Of a DNA stretch of 64,000 nt, positions 40,600-53,900 are shown piece after piece. This stretch comes from Meghimatium bilineatum. Taxonomy: Eukaryota > Mollusca > Gastropoda > Stylommatophora > Philomycidae. The position numbers and the translations under genes are program-made. The DNA lies in the NCBI GenBank assembly GCA_034231615.1, contig CM067322.1, forward strand, positions 65,439,349 through 65,503,348, read 5' to 3'. Position 1 is the stretch's first letter, and each line of letters starts with the position of its first letter. The notes beneath the pieces are model-generated. The model was not told where the DNA came from. It did no database searches and saw only the letters and a program-made list of their open reading frames with translations.

Positions 40600-41187
40600 T
40601 TACTTTTTAAAAGGAATATCATATTTATATGGAAATTTTACATTTAAATCTTGTCTTATTCTTTTTTATTGTTGAAGAAGAAATACCAAATTTACTACAA
40701 ATCTGATCTTGTGATAAATTAGGTTGTTCGGTTTTAATATTCATAAATTTAATAATCTATCTATTGTCTATTGTCTTTCCCTAGGTGGTTTGTGATCCAC
40801 TCTTGCCGTTAAGCGTAGGGGTGATTGGAGCTCAAGCTTGCGTTCTAAAGCCAGATATGTGGCCTCGGCTGTGCTATGACCGTGTCTGTTAAGGATGTCC
40901 CTGATGTTTTCTATCCATCTTTTCCATGGTCTTCCTCTGGCCTTGTAGCCTGATCTCATTTGGTTATATGATTTGTAAGGGCAACTTTTCATGATGCATT
41001 CTCATAATGTGGCCAAACCACTTGATCTGTTCTCTCTCTATGTAATCTGTACAAGATATTATACCTATTCTTTCCCTGATATATTCATTTCGCAATCTAT
41101 CAATTTAATAATCATATTTGTTTTATATGCATTATTCATATTTTCAGGAGTCATTTCACTTAAAAGTTTTAATTCGTTTAAATCCAT
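40600..41187 (-). pseudogene. Decayed AT-rich ORF with helix-turn-helix-like segment, split by a LINE
   Basis: Minus strand from the ATG at 41185-41187: MDLNELKLLSEMTPENMNNA, YKTNMIIKL, then a LINE 3' end (40758-41101). After it: MNIKTEQPNLSQDQICSKFG, ISSSTIKK, a frameshift, QDLNVKFPYKYDIPFKK, stop at 40600-40602. The 'LSQDQICSKFGISSSTIKK' part looks like a small helix-turn-helix DNA-binding segment. Proteins of this general kind occur in virus-like mobile elements, but I cannot confirm the family from sequence alone. It lies directly downstream of another decayed frame (41279-41515) on the same strand, giving a compact layout. Confidence 0.5.
40758..41101 (-). mobile_element. LINE 3' end (5'-truncated) with 12-bp TSD
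   Basis: AATTTAATAATC occurs at 40746-40757 and 41102-41113. The minus strand reads EREQIKWFGHIMRM near 40990-41035, then GYKARGRPWKRWIENIRDIL and ATYLALERKLELQSPLRL, ending PPRERQ with a short GACAATA-type tandem tail. This is the same family as the minus-strand LINE at 11458-12440. Confidence 0.92.
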
Positions 41188-41278
41188 TTTATAAGAGAAT
41201 AAAAAAGTAAATAGAGGTCAAATTAGTTGACTGTCATCCTATTATTTTATTTCATGTAAATTTTTCATAATTTCTCTA

Positions 41279-41515
41279 TTATGATAAATTACAGTTTAAT
41301 AAGATAGAATAATCATTACAAATCCTATAAAATCTTATGTATTCATTATTAGTTGATTTACATCTATTAAATTTTTCTTTAGCAAAAGCAAGAAATTATG
41401 TTTTCCCTATTATATCTACTTTTTCACTATTATATCTACTTTTTCCCTATTATATCTACTTTTTCACTATTATATCTACTTTTACGCATAAATCATAATT
41501 CTCCAAGTGTATAAT
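41279..41515 (-). pseudogene. End of another decayed AT-rich ORF
   Basis: Minus strand: ENINKAYYYTLGEL, a stop, FMRKSRYNSEKVDI, a 20-bp tandem (41402-41485, four units of TATTATATCTACTTTTTC plus AC/CC), then FLAFAKEKFNRCKSTNNEYI and RFYRICNDYSILLNCNLS with a stop at 41279-41281. It ends about 90 bp before the next ATG on this strand. Product unknown. Confidence 0.4.
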
Positions 41516-41529
41516 AATATGCTTTATTT

Positions 41530-42180
41530 ATATTTTCTGGTTGGTTGGTTGGTTGCTGATCCAGCGGTCCATGGGATCATGCCCTGTGACCTAATGCCAT
41601 TAAATGACATTATATTGCTGGGAAGTATGTGGATTTTTGGCCCACCCAGGGACAGAGCCAGAGAATAACTATCACACCTCCAGGAAGGTAGGTTTTAACC
41701 TATGCACTACTCCCAGCCATTGCAGCCAAGGTAGGGTTCACTGTACTCATTCCCCACCACCAATTGACTACTAGTTAAGCCGAACTTCTCTATTGCTCCA
41801 GGCATGCAACCAAATGTTCAAGTCAAAAGGATTGTCACGTCTTGAGTCACTGTGCCTCTATGATGGGTCTAAGCCATAGGAAAAAACAGTGCTGTCAGTT
41901 TCCTCCTCCCAAGTGCTGCATAGTACATCTCTGGCTCCCTCCCAGCCACAGGGGTGATTGGAGCTCGAGCTTGCGTTCTAAAGCCTACATATATATTCAG
42001 GCAAACATGAAACACATTTCAACAACAAAATAAATGCACAATTGTATAGATGACGTGACATGAAGCTTCTCTAAGAAGATAACCTCAATATAATGGCATG
42101 TCATCCCCTAAGGTTTTCTGTTGCATGGGTGGTTTGTCTAGTAGGCCATTGGTGAGACCCACAGACGCAACCACATGCAT
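41530..42180 (+). repeat. Dispersed repeat F, copy 2, with a LINE-derived patch
   Basis: Matches copy 1 at 35420-36115 over most of its length. Unlike copy 1, it carries a 36-bp patch at about 41950-41986 (GGGGTGATTGGAGCTCGAGC ... GTTCTAAAGCC) that differs at one base from the LINE end at 40817-40853. It separates the satellite-edge frame (42181-42420) from the frame at 41279-41515. Confidence 0.78.
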
Positions 42181-42420
42181 ATTTCCTTTTTCTAAATCAT
42201 CTAAATAATTTAATATTCTATCATATATATCAATAATTTCATGATTTGGACTTTTTTCATGAAAAATATATTTTATTTTTTTCTACATACATTATTTTAT
42301 TTAATCTTTTTTCTAAATCTTCTGCGACTTTCTTTTTCTTCATTTTAATGGAGGTAGAATTTTTATATTCTTCACAGATATTTAAATTCAAATTATTTTC
42401 TTTTTCAAACTTTTCAACAT
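42181..42420 (-). pseudogene. Non-repetitive end of the satellite-associated reading frame
   Basis: At the left edge of the satellite the minus-strand repeat peptide DKLDTFMKYVEKFEKEN continues without a break into unique sequence: LNLNICEEYKNSTSIKMKKK, KVAEDLEKRLNKIM. After one frameshift it reads YIFHEKSPNHEIIDIYDRIL and NYLDDLEKGN. The satellite unit therefore appears to be the repeated part of a former coding region. The protein was Lys/Glu-rich and helical; function unknown. It is now decayed and cut by repeat F. Confidence 0.55.
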
Positions 42421-45400
42421 ATTTCATAAATGTATCTAGTTTATCACTAGAAATATAATTTTTTCATTTTCAAACTTTCTAACACATTTCATAAATGTAT
42501 CTAGTTTATCATTAGAAATATATATTTTTTATTTTCTTGTTCAAACTTTTCAACACATTTCATAAATGTATCTAGTTTATCATTAGAAATATATTTTTTT
42601 GATTTTCAAACTTTTCAACACATTTCATAAGTGTATCTAGTTTATCACTAGAAATATATTTTTTTCTTTTTCAAACTTTTCAACATATTTCATAAATGTA
42701 TCTAGTTTATCACTAGAAATAAATTATTTTTTTTGCTTTCAAACTTTTCAAAACATTTCATAAATCTATCTAGTTTATCACTAGAAATATATTTTTTGAT
42801 TTTCTTTTTCAAACTTTTCAACACATCTCATAAATGTATCTACCGGTAGATTATCACTAGAAATATATATCTTCATTTTCTTTTTCTAACTTTTCAACAA
42901 ATTTCATAAACGTATCTAGTTTATCATTAGAAATATAATTTTTTGATTTTCAAACTTTTAACACATTTCATAAGTGTATATAGTTCATCGCTAGAAATAT
43001 TTTTTAAAATTTTCTTGTTCAAACTTTTCAACATATTTCATAAATGTATCTAGTTTATCATTAGAAATATGTTTTTTTAAATTCAAACTTTTCAACAAAT
43101 CTCATTAATGTATCTACCTGTAGTTTATCAATAGAAATTTATTTTTTGATTTTCTTTTTCAAACTTTTCAACACATTTCATAAATGTATATAGTTTATCA
43201 ATAGAAATTTATTTTTTGATTTTCTTGTTCAAACTTTTCAACACATTTCATAAATGTATCTAATTTATCATTAGAAAAATATTTCTTTGATTTTGAAACT
43301 TTTCAACACATTTCAGCAATGTATCTAGTTTATCATTAGAAATATATTTTTTTATTTTCTTTTTCAATCTTTTCAACACATCTCATAAATGTATCTACCA
43401 GTAGAGTATCACTAGAAATATATTTTTTTATTTTCTTTTTCAAACGTTTCAACACATCTCATAAATTGATTGTCAAATTAATAGAAAAATGTTTTTTTAT
43501 TTTCTTTTTCAAACTTTTCAACACATCTCATACATTCTACCGGTAGTTTATCATTAGAAATATATTTTTTTATTTTCTTTTTCAATCTTTTCAACACATC
43601 TCATAAATGTATCTACCGGTAGATTATCACTAGAAATATATTTTTTCATTTTCTTTTTAAAACTTTTCAACACATTTCATAAATGTATATAGTTTATCAT
43701 TAGAAATATTTTTTTAAATTTTCTTGTTCAAACTTTTCAACATATTTCATAAATGTATCTACCCGTAGTTTATCATTAAAAATATTTTTTTATTTTAAAT
43801 TTCAAACTTTTCAACACATCTCATAAATGCATCTACCGGTAGTTTATCATTAGAAATATATTTTTTGATTTTCAAACTTTTCAAACTTTTGAACACATTT
43901 CATAAATGTATCTAGTTTATCATTAGAAATATATTTTTTTGATTTTCAAACTTTTCAACACATTTCATAAGTGTATATAGTTTATCAATAGAAATTAATT
44001 TTTTGATTTTCTTTTTGAAATATTTCACCACATTTCATAAATGTATCTAGTTTTTATCATTAGAAATATATTTTTTTTATTTTGAAACTTTTCAACACAT
44101 TTCATAAATGTATCTAGTTTATCATTAGAAATATATTTTTTTGATTTTGAAACTTTTCAACACATTTCATAAGTGTATATAGTGTATTAATAGAAATTTA
44201 TTTTTTGATTTTCTTTTCCAAACTTTTTATTTCATAAATGTATCTAGTTTAACATTAGAAATATATTTTTTTATTTTCTTTTTCAAACCTTTCAACATAT
44301 TTCATAAATGTATCTACCGGTTGTTTATCATTAGAAATATATTTTTTTATTTTCTTTTTCAATCTTTTCAACACATCTCATAAATGTATCTACCGGTAGA
44401 TTATCACTAGAAATATATCTTTTTATTTTCTTTTTCAAACTTTTCAACACATTTCATAAATGTATATAGTTTATCATTAGAAATATATTTTTTTACTTTC
44501 TTTTTCAATCTTTTCAACACATCTCATAAATGTATCTACCGGTAGATTATCACTAGAAATATATCTTTTCATTTTCTTTTTAAAACTTTTCAACACATTT
44601 CATAAATGTATATAGTTTATAATAAGAAATATTTTTTTTTTATTTTCTTGTTCAAACTTTTCAACACATTTCATAAATGTATCTAATTTATCATTAGAAA
44701 AATATTTCTTTGATTTTGAAACTTTTCAACACATTTCAGCAATGTATCTAGTTCATCATTAGAAATATATTTTTTTATTTTCTTTTTCAAACTTTTCAAC
44801 ACATCTCATAAATTCTACCGGTAGTTTATCATTAGAAATATATTTTTTTATTTTCTTTTTCAATCTTTTCAACATATTTCATAAATGTATCTAGTTTATC
44901 ATTAGAAATATATTTTTTTTTAATTTCAAACTTTTCAACACATCTCATAAATGTATCTACCGGTAGTTTATCATTAGAAATATATTTTTTGATTTTCAAA
45001 CTTTTCAACATATTTCATAAATGTATCTAGTTTATCACTAGAAATATATTTTCTGATTTTCAAACTTTTCAACACATTTCATAAGTATATATAGTGTATC
45101 AATAGAAATTTATTTTTTGATTTTCTTTTTCAAACTTTTAAACACATTTCATAAATGTATATAGTTTATCATTAGAAATATTTTTTTTTGATTTTTAAAC
45201 TTTTCAACACATTTCATAAATGTATATAGTTTATCAATGGAAATTTATTTTTTGATTTTCTTTTTGAAATTTTTCAACACATTTCATAAATGTATCTACC
45301 GGTAGTTTATCATTAGAAATATATTTTTTAATTTTCTTGTTCAATCTTTTCAACACATTTCATAAATGTATATAGTTTATCATTAGAAATATTTTTTTTT

Positions 45401-46429
45401 ATTTTCAAACTTTTCAACATATTTCATAAATGTATCTAGTTTATCACTAGAAATATATTTTTTGATTTTCAAACTTTTCAACACATTTCATAAGTATATA
45501 TAGTGTATCAATAGAAATTTATTTTTTGATTTTCTTTTTCATACTTTTAAACACATTTCATAAATGTATATAGTTTATCATTAGAAATAAATTTTTTAAA
45601 TTTTCTTTTTCAATCTTTTCAACACATCTCATACATGTATCTACCAGTAGAGTATCACTAGAAATATATTTTTTGATTTTCTTTTTCAAACTTTTCAACA
45701 CATCTCATAAATTCTACCGGTAGTTTATCATTAGAAATATATTTTATTATTTTCTTTTTCAATCTTTTCAACACATCTCATAAATGTATCTACTGGTAGA
45801 TTATCACTAGAAATATATCTTTTCATTTTCTTTTTAAAACTTTTCAACACATTTCATAAATGTATATAGATTATCATTAGAAATATTTTTTTTTAATTTT
45901 CTTGTTCAAACTTTTCAACATATTTCATAAATGTATCTAGTTTATCACTAGAAATATATTTTTTTAAAATTTCAAACTGTTCAACACATCTCATAAATGT
46001 ATCTACCGGTAGTTTATAATTAGAAATATATTTTTTGATTTTCAAACTTTTCAACACATTTCATAAGTGTATATAGTTTATCAATAGAAATTAAGTTTTT
46101 GATTTTCTTTTTGAAATATTTCAACACATTTCATAAATGTATCTAGTTTTTATCATTAGAAATATATTTTTTTGATTTTGAAACTTTTCAACACATTTCA
46201 TAAATGTATCTAGTTTATCATTAGAAATATATTTTTTTGATTTTCAAACTTTTCAACACATTTCATAAGTGTATTTAGTGTATCAATGGAAATTTATTTT
46301 TTGATTTTCTTTTCCAAACTTTTCATTTCATAAATGTATCTAGTTTAACATTAAAAATATATTTTTTGATTTTGTTTTTCAAACCTTTCAACATATTTCA
46401 TAAATGTATCTAGTTTATCACTAGAAATA

Positions 46430-49400
46430 TTTTTTTTATTTTCTTTTCCAAACTTTTCAATACATCTCATAAATGTATATAGTTTATCATTAGAAATATA
46501 TTTTTTATTTTCAAACTTTTCAACACATTTCATAAATGTATCTAATTTATCATTAGAAAAATATTTCTTTGATTTTGAAACTTTTCAACACATTTCAGCA
46601 ATGTATCTAGTTTATCATTAGAAAAATATTTTTTTTCGTATTTTCTTTTTCAAACGTTTCAACACATCTCATAAATTGATTGTCAAATTAATAGAAATAT
46701 ATTTTTTGATTTTCTTTTTCAAACTTTTCAACACATCTCATAAATTCTACCGGTAGTTTATCATTAGAAATATATTTTTTGATTTTCTTTTTCAATCTTT
46801 TCAACACATCTCATAAATGTATCTACCGGTAGATTATCACGAGAAATATATCTTTTCATTTTATTTTTAAAACTTTTCAACACATTTCATAAATGTATAT
46901 AGTTTATAATTAGAAATATTTTTTTAAATTTTCTTGTTCAATCTTTTCAACATATTTCATAAATGTATCTACCGGTAGTTTATCATTAGAAATATATATT
47001 TTTCTAATTTCAAACTTTTCAACACATCTTATAAATGTATCTACCAGTAGTTTATCATTAGAAATATATTTTTTGATTTTCAAACTTTTCAACATATTTC
47101 ATAAATGTATATAGTTTATCAATAGAAATTAATTTTTTGATTTTCTTTTCCAAACTTTTCAACACATTTCATAAATGTATCTAGTTTATCATTAGAAATA
47201 TATTTTTTAATTTTCTTTTTCAATCTTTTCAACACATCTCATAAATGTATCTACCGGTAGATTATCACAAGAAATATATCTTTTCATTTTCTTTTTAAAA
47301 CTTTTCAACACATTTCATAAATGTATATAGTTTATCATTAGAAATATTTTTTTAAATTTTCTTGTTCAAACTTTTCAACACATTTTATAAATGTATCTAA
47401 TGTATCATTAGAAAAATATTTCTTTGATTTTGAAACTTTTCAACACATTTCAGCAATGTATCTAGTTTATCATTAGAAATATATTTTTTTATTTTCTTTT
47501 TCAATCTTTTCAATACATCTCATAAATGTATCTACCAGTAGAGTATCACTAGAAATATATTTTTTTATTTTCTTTTTCAAACGTTTCAACACATCTCATA
47601 AATTGATTGCCAAATTAATAGAAATATATCTTTTCATTTTCTTTTTCAAACTTTTCAACACATCTCATAAATTCTACCGGTAGTTTATCATTAGAAATAT
47701 ATTTTTTTATTTTCTTTTTCAATCGTTTCAACACATCTCATAAATGTATCTACCGGTAGATTATCACTAGAAATATATCTTTTCATTTTCTTTTTAAAAC
47801 TTTTCAACACATTTCATAAATGTATATAGTTTATCATTAGAAATATTTTTTTAAATTTTCTTGTTCAATCTTTTCAACATATTTCATAAATGTATCTACC
47901 GGTAGTTTAACATTAGAAATATATTTTTTTTTAATTCAAACTTTTCAACACATCTTATAAATGTATCTACCTGTAGTTTATCATTAGAAATATATTTTTT
48001 TGATTTTCAAACTTTTCAACATATTTCATAAATGTATCTAGTTTATCACTAGAAATATATTTTTTGATTTTCTTTTCCAAACTTTTCAACACATTTCATA
48101 AATGTATATAGTTTATCAATAGAAATTAAGTTTTTGATTTTCTTTTTGAAATATTTCAACACATTTCATAAATGTATCTAGTTTTTATCATTAGAAATAA
48201 ATTTTTTTGATTTTGAAACTTTTCAACACATTTCATAAATGTATCTAGTTTATCATTAGAAATATATTTTTTTATTTTCAAACTTTTCAACACATTTCAT
48301 AAATGTATATAGTGTATCAATAGAAATTTATTTTTTGATTTTCTTTTCCAAACTTTTCATTTCATAAATGTATCTAGTTTAACATTATAAATATATTTTT
48401 TGATTTTCTTTTTCAAACCTTTCAACATATTTCATAAATGTATCTAGTTTATCACTAGGAATATTTTTTTAATTTTTTTTTCCAAACTTTTCAATACATC
48501 TCATAAATGTATATAGTTTATCATTAGAAATATATTTTTTATTTTCAAACTGTTCAACACATCTCATAAATGTATCTACCGGTAGAGTATCACTAGAAAT
48601 ATATTTTTTGATTTTCTTTTTCAAACTTTTCAACATATTTCATAAATGTATGTAGTTTATCACTAGAAATATATTTTTTGATTTTCTTTTCCAAACTTTT
48701 CAATACATCTCATAAATGTATATAGTTTATCATTAGAAATATATTTTTTATTTTCAAACTTTTCAACACATTTCATAAATGTATCTAATTTATCATTAGA
48801 AAAATATTTCTTTGATTTTGAAACTTTTCAACACATTTCAGCAATGTATCTAGTTTATCATTAGAAAAATATTTTTTTTCGTATTTTCTTTTTCAAACGT
48901 TTCAACACATCTCATAAATTGATTGTCAAATTAATAGAAATATATTTTTTGATTTTCTTTTTCAAACTTTTCAACACATCTCATAAATTCTACCGGTAGT
49001 TTATCATTAGAAATATATTTTTTGATTTTCTTTTTCAATCTTTTCAACACATCTCATAAATGTATCTACCGGTAGATTATCACGAGAAATATATCTTTTC
49101 ATTTTATTTTTAAAACTTTTCAACACATTTCATAAATGTATATAGTTTATAATTAGAAATATTTTTTAAAATTTTCTTGTTCAATCTTTTCAACATATTT
49201 CATAAATGTATCTACCGGTAGTTTATCATTAGAAATATATATTTTTCTAATTTCAAACTTTTCAACACATCTTATAAATGTATCTACCGGTAGTTTATCA
49301 TTAGAAATATATTTTTTGATTTTCAAACTTTTCAACATATTTCATAAATGTATATAGTTTATCAATAGAAATTAATTTTTTGATTTTCTTTTCCAAACTT

Positions 49401-50960
49401 TTCAACACATTTCATAAATGTATCTAGTTTATCATTAGAAATATATTTTTTAATTTTCTTTTTCAATCTTTTCAACACATCTCATAAATGTATCTACCGG
49501 TAGATTATCACAAGAAATATATCTTTTCATTTTCTTTTTAAAACTTTTCAACACATTTCATAAATGTATATAGTTTATCATTAGAAATATTTTTTTAAAT
49601 TTTCTTGTTCAAACTTTTCAACACATTTTATAAATGTATCTAATGTATCATTAGAAAAATATTTCTTTGATTTTGAAACTTTTCAACACATTTCAGCAAT
49701 GTATCTAGTTTATCATTAGAAATATATTTTTTTATTTTCTTTTTCAATCTTTTCAATACATCTCATAAATGTATCTACCAGTAGAGTATCACTAGAAATA
49801 TATTTTTTTATTTTCTTTTTCAAACGTTTCAACACATCTCATAAATTGATTGCCAAATTAATAGAAATATATCTTTTCATTTTCTTTTTCAAACTTTTCA
49901 ACACATCTCATAAATTCTACCGGTAGTTTATCATTAGAAATATATTTTTTTATTTTCTTTTTCAATCGTTTCAACACATCTCATAAATGTATCTACCGGT
50001 AGATTATCACTAGAAATATATCTTTTCATTTTCTTTTTAAAACTTTTCAACACATTTCATAAATGTATATAGTTTATCATTAGAAATATTTTTTTAAATT
50101 TTCTTGTTCAATCTTTTCAACATATTTCATAAATGTATCTACCGGTAGTTTAACATTAGAAATATATTTTTTTTTAATTCAAACTTTTCAACACATCTTA
50201 TAAATGTATCTACCTGTAGTTTATCATTAGAAATATATTTTTTTGATTTTCAAACTTTTCAACATATTTCATAAATGTATCTAGTTTATCACTAGAAATA
50301 TATTTTTTGATTTTCTTTTCCAAACTTTTCAACACATTTCATAAATGTATCTAGTTTATCATTAGAAATATATTTTTTTGGATTTTCAAACTTTTCAACA
50401 CATTTCATAAGTGTATATAGTTTATCAATAGAAATTAAGTTTTTGATTTTCTTTTTGAAATATTTCAACACATTTCATAAATGTATCTAGTTTTTATCAT
50501 TAGAAATATATTTTTTTGATTTTGAAACTTTTCAACACATTTCATAAATGTATCTAGTTTATCATTAGAAATATATTTTTTTATTTTCAAACTTTTCAAC
50601 ACATTTCATAAATGTATATAGTGTATCAATAGAAATTTATTTTTTGATTTTCTTTTCCAAACTTTTCATTTCATAAATGTATCTAGTTTAACATTATAAA
50701 TATATTTTTTGATTTTCTTTTTCAAACCTTTCAACATATTTCATAAATGTATCTAGTTTATCACTAGGAATATTTATTTTATTTTTTTTTCCAAACTTTT
50801 CAATACATCTCATAAATGTATATAGTTTATCATTAGAAATATATTTTTTATTTTCAAACTGTTCAACACATCTCATAAATGTATCTACCGGTAGAGTATC
50901 ACTAGAAATATATTTTTTGATTTTCTTTTTCAAACTTTTCAACATATTTCATAAATGTAT
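46430..50960. repeat. Segmental duplication in satellite, offset about 2.24-2.32 kb
   Basis: 46430-48640 recurs at about 48670-50960. The marker TGCCAAATTA lies at 47608 and 49851 (offset 2243). After a one-unit difference near 48100/50340 the offset becomes about 2316. Confidence 0.8.
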
Positions 50961-53900
50961 GTAGTTTATCACTAGAAATATATTTTTTGATTTTCTTTTC
51001 CAAATTTTTCAACACATTTCATAAATGTATCTAGTTTATCATTAGAAATATATTTTTTGGATTTTCAAACTTTTCAACACATTTCATAAGTGTATATAGT
51101 TTATCAATAGAAATTAATTTTTTGATTTTCTTTTTGAAATATTTCAACACATTTCATAAATGTATCTAGTTTTTATCATTAGAAATATATTTTTTTTTTG
51201 TTGAAACTTTTCAACACATTTCATAAATGTATCTAGTTTATCATTAGAAATATATTTTTTGGATTTTCAAACTTTTCAACACATTTCATAAGTGTATATA
51301 GTGTATCAATAGAAATTTATTGTTTGATTTTCTTTTCCAAACTTTTCATTTCATAAATGTATCTAGTTTAACATTAGAAATATATTTTTTGATTTTCTTT
51401 TTCAAACCTTTCAACATATTTCATAAATGTATCTAGTTTATCACTAGAAATATATCTTTTTATTTTCTTTTTCAAACTTTTCAACACATTTCATAAATGT
51501 ATATAGTTTATCATTAGAAATATATTTTTTGATTTTCAAACTTTTCAACATATTTCATAAATGTATCTAGTTATCACTAGAAATATATTTTTTGATTTTC
51601 AAACTTTTCAATACATTTCATAAGTATATATAGTGTATCAATAGAAATTTATTTTTTGATTTTCTTTTTCATACTTTTAAACACATTTCATAAATGTATA
51701 TAGTTTATCATTAGAAATATTTTTTTTTGATTTTCAAACTTTTCAACACATTTCATAAATGTATCTAGTTTATCATTAGAAATAAATTTTTTAAATTTTC
51801 TTTTTCAATCTTTTCAACACATCTCATACATGTATCTACCAGTAGAGTATCACTAGAAATATATTGTTTGATTTTCTTTTTCAAACTTTTCAACACATCT
51901 CATAAATTCTACCGGTAGTTTATCATTAGAAATATATTTTATTATTTTCTTTTTCAATCTTTTCAACACATCTCATAAATGTATCTACTGGTAGATTATC
52001 ACTAGAAATATATCTTTTCATTTTCTTTTTAAAACTTTTCAACACATTTCATAAATGTATATAGATTATCATTAGAAATATTTTTTTTTGATTTTCAAAC
52101 TTTTCAACACATTTCATAAGTGTATATAGTGTATCAATGGAAATTTATTTTTTGATTTTCTTTTCCAAACTTTTCATTTCATAAATGTATCTAGTTTAAC
52201 ATTAGAAATATATTTTTTGATTTTCTTTTTCAAACCTTTCAACATATTTCATAAATGTATCTAATTTATCATTAGAAAAATATTTCTTTGATTTTGAAAC
52301 TTTTCAACACATTTCAGCAATGTATCTAGTTTATCATTAGAAATATATTTTTTTATTTTCTTTTTCAAACGTTTCAACACATCTCATAAATTGATTGTCA
52401 AATTAATAGAAATATATTTTTTGATTTTCTTTTTCAAACTTTTCAACACATTTCATAAATGTATATAGTTTATCAATAGAAATCAATTTTTTGATTTTCT
52501 TTTCCAAACTTTTCAACACATTTCATAAATGTATCTAGTTTTTATATTAGAAATATATTTTTTTGATTTTGAAACTTTTCAACACATCTCATAAATTCTA
52601 CCGGTAGTTTATCATTAGAAATATATTTTTTTATTTTCTTTTTCAATCTTTTCAACAAATCTCATAAATGTATCTACCGGTAGATTATCACTAGAAATAT
52701 ATCTTTTCATTTTCTTTTTAAAAGTTTTCAACACATTTCATAAATGTATATAGATTATCATTAGAAATATTTTTTTAAAACTTTCTTGTTCAAACTTTTC
52801 AACATATTTCATAAATGTATCTAGTTTATCATTAGAAATATATTTTTTTTTAATTTGAAACTTTTCAACATATTTCATAAATGTATCTAGTTTATCAATA
52901 GAAATTTATTTTTTGATTTTCTTTTCCAAACTTTTTATTTCATAAATGTATCTAGTCTAACATTAGAAATATATTTTTTGATTTTCTTTTTCAAACCTTT
53001 CAACATATTTCATAAATGTATCTGTTTATCACTGGAAATATTTTTTTTATTTTTTTTTCCAAACTTTTCAACATATTTCATAAATGTATCTAGTTTATCA
53101 TTAGAAATATATTTTTTATTTTCAAACTTTTCAACACATCTCATAAATGTATCTACCGGTAGTTTATCATTAGAAATATATTTTTTGATTTTCAAACTTT
53201 TCAACATATTTCATAAATGTATATAGTTTATCAATAGAAATTAATTTTTTGATTTTCTTTTCCAAACTTTTCAACACATTTCATAAATGTATCTAGTTTA
53301 TCATTAGAAATATATTTTTTAATTTTCTTTTTCAATCTTTTCAACACATCTCATAAATGTATCTACCGGTAGATTATCACAAGAAATATATCTTTTCATT
53401 TTCTTTTTAAAACTTTTCAACACATTTCATAAATGTATATAGTTTATCATTAGAAATATTTTTTTAAATTTTCTTGTTCAAACTTTTCAACACATTTTAT
53501 AAATGTATCTAATGTATCATTAGAAAAATATTTCTTTGATTTTGAAACTTTTCAACACATTTCAGCAATGTATCTAGTTTATCATTAGAAATATATTTTT
53601 TTATTTTCTTTTTCAATCTTTTCAATACATCTCATAAATGTATCTACCAGTAGAGTATCACTAGAAATATATTTTTTTATTTTCTTTTTCAAACGTTTCA
53701 ACACATCTCATAAATTGATTGCCAAATTAATAGAAATATATCTTTTCATTTTCTTTTTCAAACTTTTCAACACATCTCATAAATTCTACCGGTAGTTTAT
53801 CATTAGAAATATATTTTTTTATTTTCTTTTTCAATCGTTTCAACACATCTCATAAATGTATCTACCGGTAGATTATCACTAGAAATATATCTTTTCATTT

